From Treponema sp. UBA1233 (lineage in GTDB: Bacteria; Spirochaetota; Spirochaetia; Treponematales; Treponemataceae): a stretch of 38,217 bases of DNA. The position numbers and the translations under genes are program-made. The notes under the pieces were generated by a model. That model did not search any database. It was not told the origin of the DNA and worked only from the letters and a program-made list of their open reading frames with translations. How positions within the stretch are numbered: the stretch's first letter is position 1; each line of letters opens with the position of its first letter. Positions 1 to 7,962 of this stretch are shown here, piece by piece. The stretch is taken from NCBI GenBank assembly GCA_002309305.1, contig DBWR01000004.1, forward strand, positions 14,372-52,588, read 5' to 3'.

Positions 1-947
1 AGGGTTATTGGTGTCGTATAATCATAATAACCGGAGATAAAGTAAACCGGTATCACGCATGGAATGTCTGGATTTACCCTGTACTGCCTGTAAGTGCTTT
101 TTCCAAGAAGTTTCTTTCCTTTCCAATAATTGATACTCTCGGAGAAGGTATAGCACTTACATGACATCTGCTTTAAGAATATGTCCTTGAAGTCAGAAGT
201 CATTTCCCTTGTTGTCGCACAGCCGGCAAGCAGAAGTATTTCCTCCCAGTCACGCCCAATGCTGGAAGGTTTCTTGATTACAAATGTTCCATCCTCAGAA
301 ACTGTGACAAGCTTTTCCATCTTTGCAATGGCCTTTTTATTTCCGCTTTCCTCAAACACTTTCTTCATGAAATAATAGCCTTCCTCATAGCGTCGTGTCT
401 GATCCGGATGATCCTGTCCCATTCCAAAATAACAGTAGAAGTCCTCCGAGTTTGTCTGCGCAAGATAGAGCCCCAGGTTTGTTCCGCTTGAGTGGGCCAT
501 GAGATAAACCTTTTCCTTGTTGTATGTTTCCTTAAGATACTGTGCCACCGCATGTGCATCCTGTGCAAGCCTTTCAACAGTAATTTCCTCAGGAGAAATC
601 TTTGAGTCATAGGATATGCCTTCTCCAAGATAATCCCAATAGCACACCGTAAAGTAATCTGCAATGTTATTAGGATATTCCTCCGAATATGCCTCGTTAA
701 GCCATACCTCAGGAACTCCGGGTCCACCAGAGATAAACAGAAGGACAGGATTTTTTTCATCCGTCATGGTTATGTACATTCCGTTTATGTTTTGGTTTAC
801 CATGCGGCGGATTTTCTTTGTGTTCGGAAGACCCTTTGCATCCTCAATTCCAGCTACCATATTACTCCTGCATGATATCATACAAAACACTCCCAGAACA
901 ATACTAAATACAATCGTTACCTTATTTATCATTTTACTCATGCTCAT
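1..947 (-). CDS. S33-like alpha/beta hydrolase lipoprotein (partial, runs off the left edge)
   Basis: The reading frame is open without a stop from the ATG at 947 to base 1, so the C-terminus lies outside the window. The ATG follows GGAGG with a 6-base spacer. The N-terminus is a hydrophobic signal ending in MISC, a loose lipobox of the spirochaete kind, so it is probably an anchored lipoprotein. A SGGPG segment matches the HGGPG oxyanion motif of the prolyl-iminopeptidase (S33) branch. The nucleophile elbow reads AHSSG, and near the edge SGYYDYTTP looks like the strand carrying the catalytic Asp; the His would lie beyond base 1. The substrate cannot be told: peptide or ester are both possible. 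It lies 36 bases after the beta-barrel gene on the same strand and is probably co-transcribed with it. Confidence 0.8.
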   Translation of the reverse strand, partial: MSMSKMINKVTIVFSIVLGVFCMISCRSNMVAGIEDAKGLPNTKKIRRMVNQNINGMYITMTDEKNPVLLFISGGPGVPEVWLNEAYSEEYPNNIADYFTVCYWDYLGEGISYDSKISPEEITVERLAQDAHAVAQYLKETYNKEKVYLMAHSSGTNLGLYLAQTNSEDFYCYFGMGQDHPDQTRRYEEGYYFMKKVFEESGNKKAIAKMEKLVTVSEDGTFVIKKPSSIGRDWEEILLLAGCATTREMTSDFKDIFLKQMSCKCYTFSESINYWKGKKLLGKSTYRQYRVNPDIPCVIPVYFISGYYDYTTPIT

Positions 948-983
948 GTTAAGCCTCCTTAAAGTACCCTGGGGAATTCATTC

Positions 984-1979
984 CTAGAATTTATACATTC
1001 CCTGAATCGAAAGATAAAAGCCACCGTCATAATCTTCTTTGGTCCTTACACCATTTGATGAAATCATCTTCTGGCCTGCAAAAGCATAGCCTGCACGCAC
1101 ACCGATGGCCGTCGCACTGATTTCTCCATAGGCACAAAAATAATTGTATTTTACAGAATTATCAATGTCAATCCTGAACTTGTCAACATTATGAGATATG
1201 CCTGCCGAGATGCTGAAGTAATCTTTAAATGGCCCCTCCTTTATCGGATAACAGCAGAGTGCCGTGTCAAAGTTAATGTCAGCCGGTAAATCAAAACCTG
1301 CGAGCGATGCCTCACCCTTTATGCGGAACATGTTCTGGGGGAACAAGACGAACCTTGCATCCGGAAGCCCTATCCATTCAAACTCCGTGGTGAAGTAATT
1401 TCCTGAATAACTAAAATACAGCATTGGAAGGGGAACTACAAAAATATCAACATCCTTGTTTTTTATTCCTGTGTCAGTAGCCGCAAGTCCTCCACCAAAA
1501 ACAAGGGACATTGAATCCGTGTCGATGAACTTTCTTCCATACATCAAAAGTCCCTCAAAGTTCTTGTAGCTTTCAAATGGATTTGCACCCCTGCCGTCAA
1601 TTTTCAAAAGGAATGAGTTTTTGCCGCTTACAACTTTTCCAAAAAGCCCCAGCTTGTGGAAATTCTTTTCATCATATCCTTCAATACCTTCCGAGAAAAT
1701 GTCCTGGGCATATGATATCCTGGTTGTAATTAAATCCGGCATATTTGCGGAACTTCCCTCACCTTTTTCCAACATGAACTGCAATGATCCTGACGGACTA
1801 AAAAGATAATTGTCTCCGTCAATATGAAGCATCTTGAACCCCGCTACCGGCACAACATGGAATTTGATGTCTTCATTTCCGGAATCCTGTGCATCTGAAT
1901 GCTGCGCATTCGTCCCAAAAACAAATCCCGCTGTCATAATCAAGGCAAGGAATCCTTTTTTCAGATTGAATCTTTTCAT
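984..1979 (-). CDS. Predicted outer-membrane beta-barrel protein, 331 aa
   Basis: No family is recognised. The N-terminus is a signal peptide (MKRFNLKKGFLALIMTAG, then cleavage near NAQ), followed by alternating polar/apolar stretches rich in aromatic residues and glycine. The protein ends in GMYKF, and a terminal aromatic residue is typical of barrel proteins recognised by the BAM machinery. No internal helical membrane segment is seen. It is the first gene of a two-gene minus-strand unit with the hydrolase lipoprotein. The ATG is preceded by AGAAGGAGATAG, a good ribosome site. The leader of about 64 bases lies behind a promoter with two palindromic operator candidates, so expression is probably controlled by a dimeric repressor. 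The barrel assignment is an inference from composition and C-terminus. Confidence 0.65.
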   Translation of the reverse strand: MKRFNLKKGFLALIMTAGFVFGTNAQHSDAQDSGNEDIKFHVVPVAGFKMLHIDGDNYLFSPSGSLQFMLEKGEGSSANMPDLITTRISYAQDIFSEGIEGYDEKNFHKLGLFGKVVSGKNSFLLKIDGRGANPFESYKNFEGLLMYGRKFIDTDSMSLVFGGGLAATDTGIKNKDVDIFVVPLPMLYFSYSGNYFTTEFEWIGLPDARFVLFPQNMFRIKGEASLAGFDLPADINFDTALCCYPIKEGPFKDYFSISAGISHNVDKFRIDIDNSVKYNYFCAYGEISATAIGVRAGYAFAGQKMISSNGVRTKEDYDGGFYLSIQGMYKF

Positions 1980-2021
1980 TTTCTATCTCCTTCTTTCATC
2001 ACGTGTATTGATGAATTCTTA

Positions 2022-2036
2022 CTTAACACTGTTAAG
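2022..2036. promoter_or_regulatory. Perfect 15-bp palindrome, operator candidate
   Basis: CTTAACACTGTTAAG is a perfect inverted repeat (7-bp arms around one central base). It lies just downstream of the predicted transcription start of the minus-strand unit, where a bound dimer would block elongation or initiation. Confidence 0.55.
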
Positions 2037-2049
2037 TTATCTTAATGTC

Positions 2050-2078
2050 AATATACCAATTTATCTTAACACTGTCAA
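2050..2078 (-). promoter_or_regulatory. Promoter of the beta-barrel/hydrolase unit
   Basis: On the minus strand there is a perfect -35 TTGACA (2078-2073), a 17-bp spacer and -10 TATATT (2055-2050). The predicted start is near 2043, giving a leader of about 64 bases to the ATG at 1979. The -35 box is embedded in the palindrome at 2065-2079. Confidence 0.7.
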
Positions 2079-2079
2079 G
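2065..2079. promoter_or_regulatory. Second palindrome overlapping the -35 box
   Basis: CTTAACACTGTCAAG differs from the palindrome at 2022 at one position. Centre-to-centre distance is 43 bp, about four helical turns, so two dimers would sit on the same face of the DNA. It covers the -35 hexamer TTGACA of the minus-strand promoter. Confidence 0.55.
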
Positions 2080-2113
2080 ATTAATTTAAAAATTTTTTTC
2101 ACTTTTTTTATTC

Positions 2114-2143
2114 TTTGCATAATATCCTTTTCCATGTTATACT
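2114..2143 (+). promoter_or_regulatory. deoD promoter, nearly leaderless
   Basis: A -10 TATACT lies at 2138-2143, with a weak -35 TTTGCA at 2114-2119 (18-bp spacer). Only 7 bases separate the -10 from the deoD ATG at 2151, so the mRNA would have a leader of about one base or none. Confidence 0.5.
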
Positions 2144-2150
2144 TCATCTT

Positions 2151-2852
2151 ATGAGTACACATATCAATGCACCCGATGGTGCCATAGCGGAGGCAGTATT
2201 GCTTCCCGGTGACCCGCTTAGGGCCAAGTTTATTGCGGAGACTTTTCTCAAGGACATCCACTGCTACAATGAAGTGCGCGGAATGTATGGCTTTACAGGA
2301 ACTTACAACGGAAAAAAGGTTTCCGTCCAGGGAACTGGAATGGGTCAGCCTTCGATTTCAATTTATGTAAACGAACTGTTCCGTTTCTATGGAGTACAAA
2401 AAGCCATTCGTGTTGGAACATGCGGAGCGGTACATAAGGATATTGCCCTGCGTGACGTAATTCTTGCACAGGGGGCATGCACTGATTCTGCAATCAATAC
2501 CAGAAGGTTCAAGGGAATGCATTATGCTCCGATAGCTGACTTTTCACTCCTTTCTACCGCACACAAAAAGGCAGTTGAACTCGGCCTTAACGTAAAGGTA
2601 GGTCTTTGTGTTTCAAGCGACGTTTTCTATGACGACGATGAAAACTGGAAGCTCTGGGCCGAATACGGTGCTCTGGGAATTGAAATGGAAGCATCAGAGC
2701 TTTATACGCTGGCAGCAAAATACAAAAGGCAGGCACTTGCAATTTTAACCGTAAGCGACCACATCCTTCTTGGAGGGCAAACCACTGCAGAGGAAAGGCA
2801 GACTTCGTTTACCAACATGATCAAGGTGGCACTTGAAACAGCAACTGCCTGA
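2151..2852 (+). CDS. deoD: Purine nucleoside phosphorylase, DeoD type (233 aa)
   Basis: It cleaves purine ribo- and deoxyribonucleosides with phosphate to free base and (deoxy)ribose-1-phosphate in purine salvage; the family is hexameric and cytoplasmic. MSTHINA at the N-terminus, the phosphate loop LPGDPLRAK, VRGMYGFTG, the RVGTCGA segment, EMEASELY (binding site Glu pair) and TVSDH with the catalytic Asp all follow the DeoD pattern at normal length. An in-frame ATG at 2115 would add 12 residues with no family match, so the start at 2151 is preferred. No Shine-Dalgarno precedes it; the -10 box is 7 bases upstream, which suggests leaderless translation. The gene stands alone, divergent from the barrel unit. 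Confidence 0.95.
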   Translation: MSTHINAPDGAIAEAVLLPGDPLRAKFIAETFLKDIHCYNEVRGMYGFTGTYNGKKVSVQGTGMGQPSISIYVNELFRFYGVQKAIRVGTCGAVHKDIALRDVILAQGACTDSAINTRRFKGMHYAPIADFSLLSTAHKKAVELGLNVKVGLCVSSDVFYDDDENWKLWAEYGALGIEMEASELYTLAAKYKRQALAILTVSDHILLGGQTTAEERQTSFTNMIKVALETATA

Positions 2853-2872
2853 GAACCAACGACCTTGTACCC

Positions 2873-2901
2873 TTGAATAATCTAAAATAAAGTAGTAGAC
2901 T
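2873..2901 (+). promoter_or_regulatory. Candidate promoter of the nucleotidyltransferase-manA pair
   Basis: TTGAAT (2873-2878), a 17-bp spacer and TAGACT (2896-2901) would start transcription about 58 bases before the ATG at 2966. The -10 matches the consensus at only 4 of 6 positions. Confidence 0.45.
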
Positions 2902-2965
2902 TTTTTAATATTCAGGGGCATCAACGTATGGAAAACACACTGTCCCAATTATTTTGGAGTAGAAA

Positions 2966-3874
2966 ATGAAACCAACATTACTTGTACTTGCGGCTGGAAT
3001 GGGAAGCCGTTACGGTGGAGTCAAGCAAATTGATTCTGTAGGCGAAAACGGTGAATGTCTTTTGGATTTTTCAGCCTATGACGCACAAAAGTGTGGATTT
3101 GGAAAAATTGTTTACATAATCAGGCAGGATATAGAAAAGGATTTCAGGGAACGCCATTTTGACCGTGTTGCAAAAAATTTCAATGCGGAATATGTGTTCC
3201 AGACACCAATCAGTCTTTTGACGGCCGAAGAACAGGCCAAGGCTGCACAAAGGGAAAAACCATGGGGAACGATTCATGCAGTCCTCTGTGCTGAAAATGC
3301 CGTGCAGACTCCATTTGCAGTAATCAACAGCGATGACTATTATGGCCGCGATGCATTCAAGACATTGGGACGCTATCTTTCAGACATCGATTTGTTTTCA
3401 ACAGAACACGCAATGGTCGGCTACGTACTCGGCAACACAATGAGCAAGTCAGGAAGCGTAAGCCGCGGTGTATGTACAGTAAAGGACGGATACCTTGAAT
3501 CAATCGTGGAAAACACAAAGATTGCATACGAAGGTGCTGGAATTGTAAGCGAACTGAATGGCCAGAAAATTCCGATGACGGGAAAAGAATGGGTCAGCAT
3601 GAACTTATTTGCATTCAGCCTCAAGGCATTTGAGGGATTCCACGAATACTGGGAAAACTTTAAAAAGACATCGATAGACCAGAGCAAGGCAGAGGCACTT
3701 CTTCCTGTAGCCGCATCAGACATTGTCCGCAAGGGCGAGGGAAAGATTAAATTCTTCTCTTCAACTGAACGCTGGTTCGGCATGACATATCCACAGGATA
3801 AGGAAATCGTCAAGCAGGAAATTGCAAAGAAAATTCAGGACGGCTATTATCCGTCAAAACTCTGGAAACTGTAA
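2966..3874 (+). CDS. Sugar-1-phosphate nucleotidyltransferase family protein (302 aa)
   Basis: The N-terminus LLVLAAGMGSRYGGVKQ is the nucleotide-binding signature (LAAGxGSRxxxxK) of NDP-sugar pyrophosphorylases. VINSDDYYG around residues 115-125 supplies the metal-binding Asp. These enzymes join NTP and a sugar phosphate to NDP-sugar and PPi in the cytoplasm. The nucleotide and sugar cannot be read from sequence. The manA gene 6 bases downstream makes a mannose or fructose/glucose interconversion route plausible. The start is fixed by GGAG shortly before the ATG. Activity toward other phosphorylated head groups, as in the LicC branch of the same fold, remains an alternative. Confidence 0.85.
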   Translation: MKPTLLVLAAGMGSRYGGVKQIDSVGENGECLLDFSAYDAQKCGFGKIVYIIRQDIEKDFRERHFDRVAKNFNAEYVFQTPISLLTAEEQAKAAQREKPWGTIHAVLCAENAVQTPFAVINSDDYYGRDAFKTLGRYLSDIDLFSTEHAMVGYVLGNTMSKSGSVSRGVCTVKDGYLESIVENTKIAYEGAGIVSELNGQKIPMTGKEWVSMNLFAFSLKAFEGFHEYWENFKKTSIDQSKAEALLPVAASDIVRKGEGKIKFFSSTERWFGMTYPQDKEIVKQEIAKKIQDGYYPSKLWKL

Positions 3875-3880
3875 TACGAA

Positions 3881-4681
3881 ATGCTAAAACTCAATCACAT
3901 CGTTTCTGAAAAAATCTGGGGATACGAACTCTGGAAGGCTTCAACTCATCCAAACGGATGTCAAAAGGAACTCCTTGATTTTGCAGGGGGCGACTATCCC
4001 CTTTTGGTAAAGGTGATTCAGGCAGATGACGTACTGAGCGTACAGGTTCACCCAGATGACATAAAGGCAAGGGAACTTGAAGGCTGCAGGGGCAAGACCG
4101 AATGCTGGTATATCCTTGATGCAAAAGAAGATTCCAGACTCATCTACGGCATGAACGGAAACTACAGCGAAGAAGAGATAAAGGATTCTGTAAGGAACAA
4201 CTCTCTGGAAGAACGCGTCAATTCTGTTCCCGTCAGCTCTGGGGATTTTGCATACATTCCGGCTGGAACTGTTCACGCAATAGGATCGGGTATAAGACTT
4301 TTGGAAATACAGCAGTCTAGCGACATAACTTACAGGCTCTATGATTGGGGCCGCGGAAGGGAATGTCATCTGGACAAGGCTGTTTGCTGCATTAAGAATC
4401 TTGAGGCTCAAAAAATCGTTCAGTTTGGAAACAAATTTGACTGTCCATATTTTTCCCTGGAAAAACTCAGCACAAAGGAAAAAGACTCATTAACAATTGA
4501 ATGCCATGAAAATGACGGTCCCCTTTCCACCGCCCTAATTTTTGTTCTGGACGGCGAGGGAACTATAAACGGTGAAAATGCCGGTAAAGAAGACATATTT
4601 GCCTTTAAAAGCGGAGAATCCATACAGACGCAAGGCAAGCTTGTGCTGATGAAAATTATTCCCTACTCATGCAAATCCTGA
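3881..4681 (+). CDS. manA: Class I mannose-6-phosphate isomerase (266 aa)
   Basis: It interconverts mannose-6-P and fructose-6-P with a zinc ion in a cupin fold. EKIWGYELW near the N-terminus, SVQVHPDD (zinc-binding Gln and His), KTECWYIL (zinc Glu) and IPAGTVHAIGSGIRLLEIQ (zinc His and the active-site segment) are all present and in order. The length is that of the short bacterial form. It starts 6 bases after the nucleotidyltransferase stop, so the two form an operon feeding mannose-derived nucleotide sugars. Its last 19 bases overlap the end of the convergent lipoprotein gene, leaving no room for an intergenic terminator. Confidence 0.9.
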   Translation: MLKLNHIVSEKIWGYELWKASTHPNGCQKELLDFAGGDYPLLVKVIQADDVLSVQVHPDDIKARELEGCRGKTECWYILDAKEDSRLIYGMNGNYSEEEIKDSVRNNSLEERVNSVPVSSGDFAYIPAGTVHAIGSGIRLLEIQQSSDITYRLYDWGRGRECHLDKAVCCIKNLEAQKIVQFGNKFDCPYFSLEKLSTKEKDSLTIECHENDGPLSTALIFVLDGEGTINGENAGKEDIFAFKSGESIQTQGKLVLMKIIPYSCKS

Positions 4682-5403
4682 ACCAGACTCTGCACTACAC
4701 TTTCAACTGTTTCCGGATATTTTGCAATCAGTTCATGCTTGTTGTAAGAGCCGTTGTCATCCTGGGGTCCTGTTTCTGAAACCGCAGTATATTTCTTGTG
4801 GAACACCTTGTTTCCTTCCGCATCATAGATGTAGACATTCATCGTCGTTCTGGCAAGGATGAATATGTCGTGCATGCCGACCGGCAACTTCTGCTTGTAA
4901 AAATTGAATTCCACCAGCATGATTCCTTCCGCCCCAATGCTTTGTGCAAGCTGACGATATTTTTTCCCGTTGATGTAATCAAGTACTTTCAATCCTTCTG
5001 CAGGAACATCGGTTTCAAGACTTGACAGGAATACTTTTGCCGCCTTTTGATATTCTTCTCCTCCTGTAAAGCTTGTGCTGTCTATCAGATTAATTCCTGA
5101 ATCAGAAAGTGAATCGGCCAGCGTCTTGTATGCTGAATCTATCCTTTCCTGTACCGTATAGAGTTCAGGATTTTCCTGATTCTGCTTTTTCAGCAAAGTA
5201 CCGGGAAGCGAATCATCCACAGCATTGGAACTTTTTGCCTGAGGATCATACCATGGCAGAGACGGATTGCTGTAAACCGTGAGGATTGCTATCGGGGAAT
5301 ACACATCCAAATCGAATTTCACCGACTTGCACGAAAGTACCATCAGCATAATAGAACAAAGGATACTGGCGGTTGCTATTTTTTTCCCAAAATGTTTTTT
5401 CAT
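4663..5403 (-). CDS. Unknown lipoprotein (246 aa)
   Basis: The family is not recognised. The N-terminus has two lysine-rich starts, a hydrophobic core and lipobox VLSC, so it is an exported lipoprotein of about 24 residues of signal plus 220 mature residues. The mature part mixes short strands (LTVYSNPSLPWYD near the start; IMLVEFNFYK and IFILARTTMNVYIYDAEG later) with helical stretches. The C-terminal half recalls proteins that act on cell-envelope stress or lipoprotein assembly, but nothing precise can be claimed. AAGGAG precedes the ATG. It lies 79 bases downstream of the regulator gene on the same strand; a promoter candidate overlaps that gene's stop, so it may be separately transcribed. 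Confidence 0.75.
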   Translation of the reverse strand: MKKHFGKKIATASILCSIMLMVLSCKSVKFDLDVYSPIAILTVYSNPSLPWYDPQAKSSNAVDDSLPGTLLKKQNQENPELYTVQERIDSAYKTLADSLSDSGINLIDSTSFTGGEEYQKAAKVFLSSLETDVPAEGLKVLDYINGKKYRQLAQSIGAEGIMLVEFNFYKQKLPVGMHDIFILARTTMNVYIYDAEGNKVFHKKYTAVSETGPQDDNGSYNKHELIAKYPETVESVVQSLVQDLHE

Positions 5404-5457
5404 AAAAATCTCCTTTATAAAATTCCATGTTATTGGTGATAGAACTACACGGATATA

Positions 5458-5486
5458 GTTTTACCACAGCTCATAAATAATGTCAA
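5458..5486 (-). promoter_or_regulatory. Candidate promoter of the unknown lipoprotein
   Basis: A perfect TTGACA (5486-5481) overlaps the stop codon of the upstream regulator gene. After 17 bp there is a weak -10 TAAAAC (5463-5458). Transcription would start about 50 bases before the ATG. Confidence 0.4.
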
Positions 5487-6259
5487 AATTCAACTTTATA
5501 TTTTACCGGCAGATCAAGAAAATCACGGACACAAAAATCATCGTCAATGAATTTTCTTTTTCTTGCACCAAAAATGTATTTGTTTTTACCTGTACGCACA
5601 ATCTGCATGTCGTACTTGATGCAGCTGCAAAAAGCCTGCCGCAGATTTGAGATATATGTGTATAGCTGCTGGATGCATGAATCATCTTCCTTATTCCATA
5701 CCGTCCTGCAGATATCTGCAATGCAAAGAGCCTTGTTTTGGTTTTTCCAAAAATACATCAGTAGCTTTAGCCGTGAATCAGGAATTCCAATTTCCCTTGC
5801 CAGAGATTCCAGTTCCATTTCGCTTTCAGGTTTTGCATCTATTTCCGTTCCTTCAAGCAGTAGCCTTTCAACAAAAGGATTTATGGTAAGCCACATAAAA
5901 AACGGTCGATACAGGCCTTGAATGTTTAGGGAAGATGAATATGGATAATATATTGACAGAGACTTTTCCCAAAATGAACTTTTTTCGTTTTGGGATAGCA
6001 TTGGGTCATTGAAAAAAATGAACGGCACTTTAGAATCTTTTAGCAAATCCCTCATCGAATCATACGGATTGAAAGAGTTTGGAGAAAAAACATAATAATC
6101 GCAAAGCAGCAGGTCGATCGTTGACTCACGGTTGTTTTCGAGAATTTCCATTAGATGCGGAATATCCTGAACCGGAGCACAGACATGCAGCTGTTCTTCA
6201 AGTTTTGAACAGATTTTAAGCGACCTTTCCATGGACTGCGACAGGACAAGAACCACCAT
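5483..6259 (-). CDS. Degenerate receiver / winged-helix regulator (258 aa)
   Basis: The N-terminal 120 residues have the alternation of a receiver domain: VVLVLSQSM strand, a candidate acceptor in LLLCDYYVF near residue 53, and VPFIFFND. The usual acidic pair and the conserved Lys are not evident, so it is probably not a normal phospho-receiver. Residues about 150-235 fit an OmpR/PhoB-type winged helix: SRLKLLMYFWKNQ, then ICRTVW, then a recognition helix around QLYTYISNLRQAF and a wing strand VRTGKNKYIFG. Its ATG overlaps the kinase stop as TAATG, which means translational coupling. It is therefore the likely transcriptional output of the kinase/phosphatase operon, perhaps regulated by Ser/Thr phosphorylation. 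The DNA target is unknown. Confidence 0.7.
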   Translation of the reverse strand: MVVLVLSQSMERSLKICSKLEEQLHVCAPVQDIPHLMEILENNRESTIDLLLCDYYVFSPNSFNPYDSMRDLLKDSKVPFIFFNDPMLSQNEKSSFWEKSLSIYYPYSSSLNIQGLYRPFFMWLTINPFVERLLLEGTEIDAKPESEMELESLAREIGIPDSRLKLLMYFWKNQNKALCIADICRTVWNKEDDSCIQQLYTYISNLRQAFCSCIKYDMQIVRTGKNKYIFGARKRKFIDDDFCVRDFLDLPVKYKVEF

Positions 6260-7959
6260 TATTTTTCGGCCCCGTCGGTCTTATCCAGTTTTTTCATTCT
6301 TGCATTTATGTACAGCTCATCCTGATACCAGTCAATCAAAAGGCTGAAGTATTCATCCTGATATCCATTTGACTTGATGTAAATCTTGTACACTTCGCCC
6401 GTCTTCAATGAATTGGGGTTAATGGTCCACAAGTCTTCCAGTCCCTTGTCGGTCTGTATTTTGCATGAACATATGTCGGAAATGTCCTTGCCGGTTTCAT
6501 CATCTAGCGCTGTTGCATGAATCTTGATGTTGCGCCTTTCTCCCTTTAGATAATCCAAATCAAGTTTGAGCTCATCATGGGTTACCTGAACATCCGTCCA
6601 CCACACCGAAGGACCTGCCGCTATCTTGATCCTGTAGTCACCATGCTTTAGATAAACAGGTTTTATAGAAACTATCGTAGAACCCTTGTCCTTGTCCTGG
6701 TTTTTACTTACAGAAAAATCCCTCTGTGAACCGGGAACATCAGGCAGCTTGTCGTTGTCGTTGTAATAGAAGAACACCCTTGCAGGCAAATCCGCCTTTA
6801 CGCTTTTTGTCTCCGGCATCTTTAAATTAATTGTTACCGGCGTGTACCAGTGTCTAAGAATCGTTTTGTGTATGTAGCCTTCCTTCCATGCAAAGGTAAT
6901 GAGTCCTGCAAGCAAAGCAACACCCAGCACTACCAAAGCAACAATTTTTGGAGTCCTGTTCTTTAGCGGAATCTCAGCATATTTGTACGGCCTGTCAGGA
7001 TATCTTTGCATGGACATGGCCAGCTGTTTCTTTATATCACTTATTTCAAACTGAGCCAGATACTTTCTTGTTATCTCTATAACTCTCGTAAGATTTTTAT
7101 ATCGTTTTTTCGCATAAAACTTCGTCATTTTCCTGATCATGCATCTGATGGAAAATGGTATTTTTTCCTTGCCGTTTGTTTTTGGAGGTTTAATGCAACC
7201 CATTTTTTTGAGCATCTCCTTTTGCTCAGCCAGGCTGCGTTTATTGTCATAAGGTTTTTTTGCATATATCATCTGGTAAAGGGTAATGCCCATTGAATAA
7301 ATGTCTGCCCTTTTTGTTACCAGAGCGGCGTTTACCATCTGTTCAGGAGCCATAAATGAAAGGGTTCCCATGGTTGAGCCAAATATCGTCATGTTGCCGC
7401 CATAAATGGAATCGTGCTTGTTGCCACCCTTTCCGTTGTCTTCTTTTTTCTTTTCTTCTTCAGGTTCCTTATCAATTCCCGCAATACCGAAGTCAGCGAT
7501 TTTTACTGGAGTCCGCTTTGAAATCAAAATGTTTGCAGGTTTAATGTCGCGGTGAACTATGTCCCTGTTATGAGCATAATGGAGCCCCATACAGGCATCG
7601 TGGAATATCAGCATTGATACGTTAAGTGGAAGCAGCTTGTCTTTTTCCATCAGTTTTTCGAGTGACATGCCGTCCACATATTCAAGGACAAAGTATTCTT
7701 TTTTCCTTCCGGTCCTTTCATCGACTTCTTCCATGAATTCAAACGAACGGACGATGTAATCATTTGTCAGTTTGTTCATGATGGAGATTTCTTTCTTGAA
7801 CCTTTCCTTTGATTCTTTCCTTCCGAACTTCAACTGCTTTATGACCACGTCATGTTTTAAGACAGGGTCCTTTGCAAGATAGACGGCACCCATTCCGCCT
7901 TCAGCAAGATAACGTATGTTCGTGTATTTTCCGATGTGGCTCGGACATTCCCTTTCCAT
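6259..7959 (-). CDS. Membrane-anchored Ser/Thr protein kinase, Hanks type (566 aa)
   Basis: The kinase domain spans about residues 10-310. It has the glycine loop AEGGMGAVY (19-27), the ATP-binding Lys41 in VIKQL, the catalytic loop HRDIKPAN (136-143), DFG at 156-158, and APEQ after the activation segment. All catalytic residues are present. The activation segment carries an unusual charged insertion (EPEEEKKKEDNGKGG). One membrane helix follows (about 333-352), and the remaining 210 residues are external, rich in strands, and not a PASTA domain; they may sense an envelope signal. The gene lies 3 bases after the phosphatase gene, which suggests that kinase and phosphatase act on the same substrates, with the FHA protein reading phospho-Thr. 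Confidence 0.92.
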   Translation of the reverse strand: MERECPSHIGKYTNIRYLAEGGMGAVYLAKDPVLKHDVVIKQLKFGRKESKERFKKEISIMNKLTNDYIVRSFEFMEEVDERTGRKKEYFVLEYVDGMSLEKLMEKDKLLPLNVSMLIFHDACMGLHYAHNRDIVHRDIKPANILISKRTPVKIADFGIAGIDKEPEEEKKKEDNGKGGNKHDSIYGGNMTIFGSTMGTLSFMAPEQMVNAALVTKRADIYSMGITLYQMIYAKKPYDNKRSLAEQKEMLKKMGCIKPPKTNGKEKIPFSIRCMIRKMTKFYAKKRYKNLTRVIEITRKYLAQFEISDIKKQLAMSMQRYPDRPYKYAEIPLKNRTPKIVALVVLGVALLAGLITFAWKEGYIHKTILRHWYTPVTINLKMPETKSVKADLPARVFFYYNDNDKLPDVPGSQRDFSVSKNQDKDKGSTIVSIKPVYLKHGDYRIKIAAGPSVWWTDVQVTHDELKLDLDYLKGERRNIKIHATALDDETGKDISDICSCKIQTDKGLEDLWTINPNSLKTGEVYKIYIKSNGYQDEYFSLLIDWYQDELYINARMKKLDKTDGAEK

Positions 7960-7962
7960 GAT

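Noticed and set aside
365..760. 131-aa minus-strand open frame in the left-edge region
   Set aside because: It is out of frame with the hydrolase, which runs uninterrupted through the same bases with GGPG, HSSG and DYTTP motifs.
1..947. Possible frameshift in the left-edge hydrolase
   Set aside because: Reading codon by codon from 947 to 1 gave one continuous frame; it is only cut by the window edge.
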